Positions 13,166 to 13,179 of a stretch of DNA of 13,179 nucleotides are shown here, piece by piece. Source of the DNA: Nitrososphaerota archaeon (GTDB lineage Archaea > Thermoproteota > Nitrososphaeria > Nitrososphaerales > UBA183); the NCBI GenBank assembly GCA_029784825.1, contig JAFMAU010000051.1, positions 1 through 13,179 of the forward strand, written 5' to 3'. The position numbers were made by a program, and so were the translations under genes. Below the pieces are notes generated by a model that saw nothing but the letters and a program-made list of their open reading frames with translations, had not been told where the DNA came from and searched no databases. How positions within the stretch are numbered: position 1 is the first letter of the stretch; every line of letters begins with the position of its first letter.

Positions 13166-13179
13166 TTGCCGGGTCTCTA

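Noticed and set aside
1..13179. CRISPR array, insertion sequence, integrase or rRNA
   Set aside because: Read through both strands: no regularly spaced repeats, terminal inverted repeats, transposase motifs or rRNA-like segments were seen.

Overview
This 13.2 kb window is almost certainly archaeal chromosome, most likely a GC-rich member of the Nitrososphaerota (Thaumarchaeota) or a close relative. The evidence is a complete ABCE1/Rli1 ribosome-recycling ATPase, a Trm5-family tRNA methyltransferase, a DUF99 protein, membrane-anchored cupredoxin and Rieske proteins, and a solute-binding protein held by a C-terminal membrane tail. Most gene starts also lie about 25-30 nt from the centre of a TATA-like box, as expected for archaeal leaderless mRNAs, and TTG starts are common. 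The phylum is inferred from gene content, not from a marker tree.

Layout. Bases 2-1285 (+) hold the C-terminal part of a family 5 (peptide-type) extracellular solute-binding protein, cut by the left edge. A small membrane protein (-) and a membrane-anchored, glycosylation-motif-rich secreted protein (+), both of unknown function, diverge from one AT-rich promoter near 1699. Next come a small winged-helix regulator (+) with a perfect 10-bp inverted repeat in its promoter, a solitary Mrr-like PD-(D/E)xK nuclease (+), and a DapB-fold dehydrogenase of the 2,4-diaminopentanoate dehydrogenase type (+). A PPC/DUF296 protein (-) and a DUF99 protein (+) then diverge from a second shared promoter near 5092. 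The DUF99 gene converges on a GlcD-type FAD-linked oxidase (-).

The centre of interest is 7168-10017. A membrane-anchored, amicyanin-like blue copper protein (-) is divergent from a two-gene operon (+) encoding a Rieske iron-sulfur protein and a full-length cytochrome b. Together they look like a compact quinol oxidising complex (bc1/b6f class) with its own candidate copper electron acceptor. The FAD-linked 2-hydroxyacid oxidase next door could feed electrons into the quinone pool, but that link is only inference.

The right end (10014-13165) is a minus-strand cluster: a Cys/His-rich membrane protein, ABCE1 and the Trm5-like methyltransferase. This is a translation-linked unit whose promoter lies beyond the window.

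There is no sign of CRISPR, insertion sequences, integrases, tRNA or rRNA. The window reads as ordinary core and lightly accessory archaeal chromosome, with notable compactness: two convergent gene pairs share their stop codons inside the tetranucleotide CTAG, and two divergent pairs appear to share a single TATA element.
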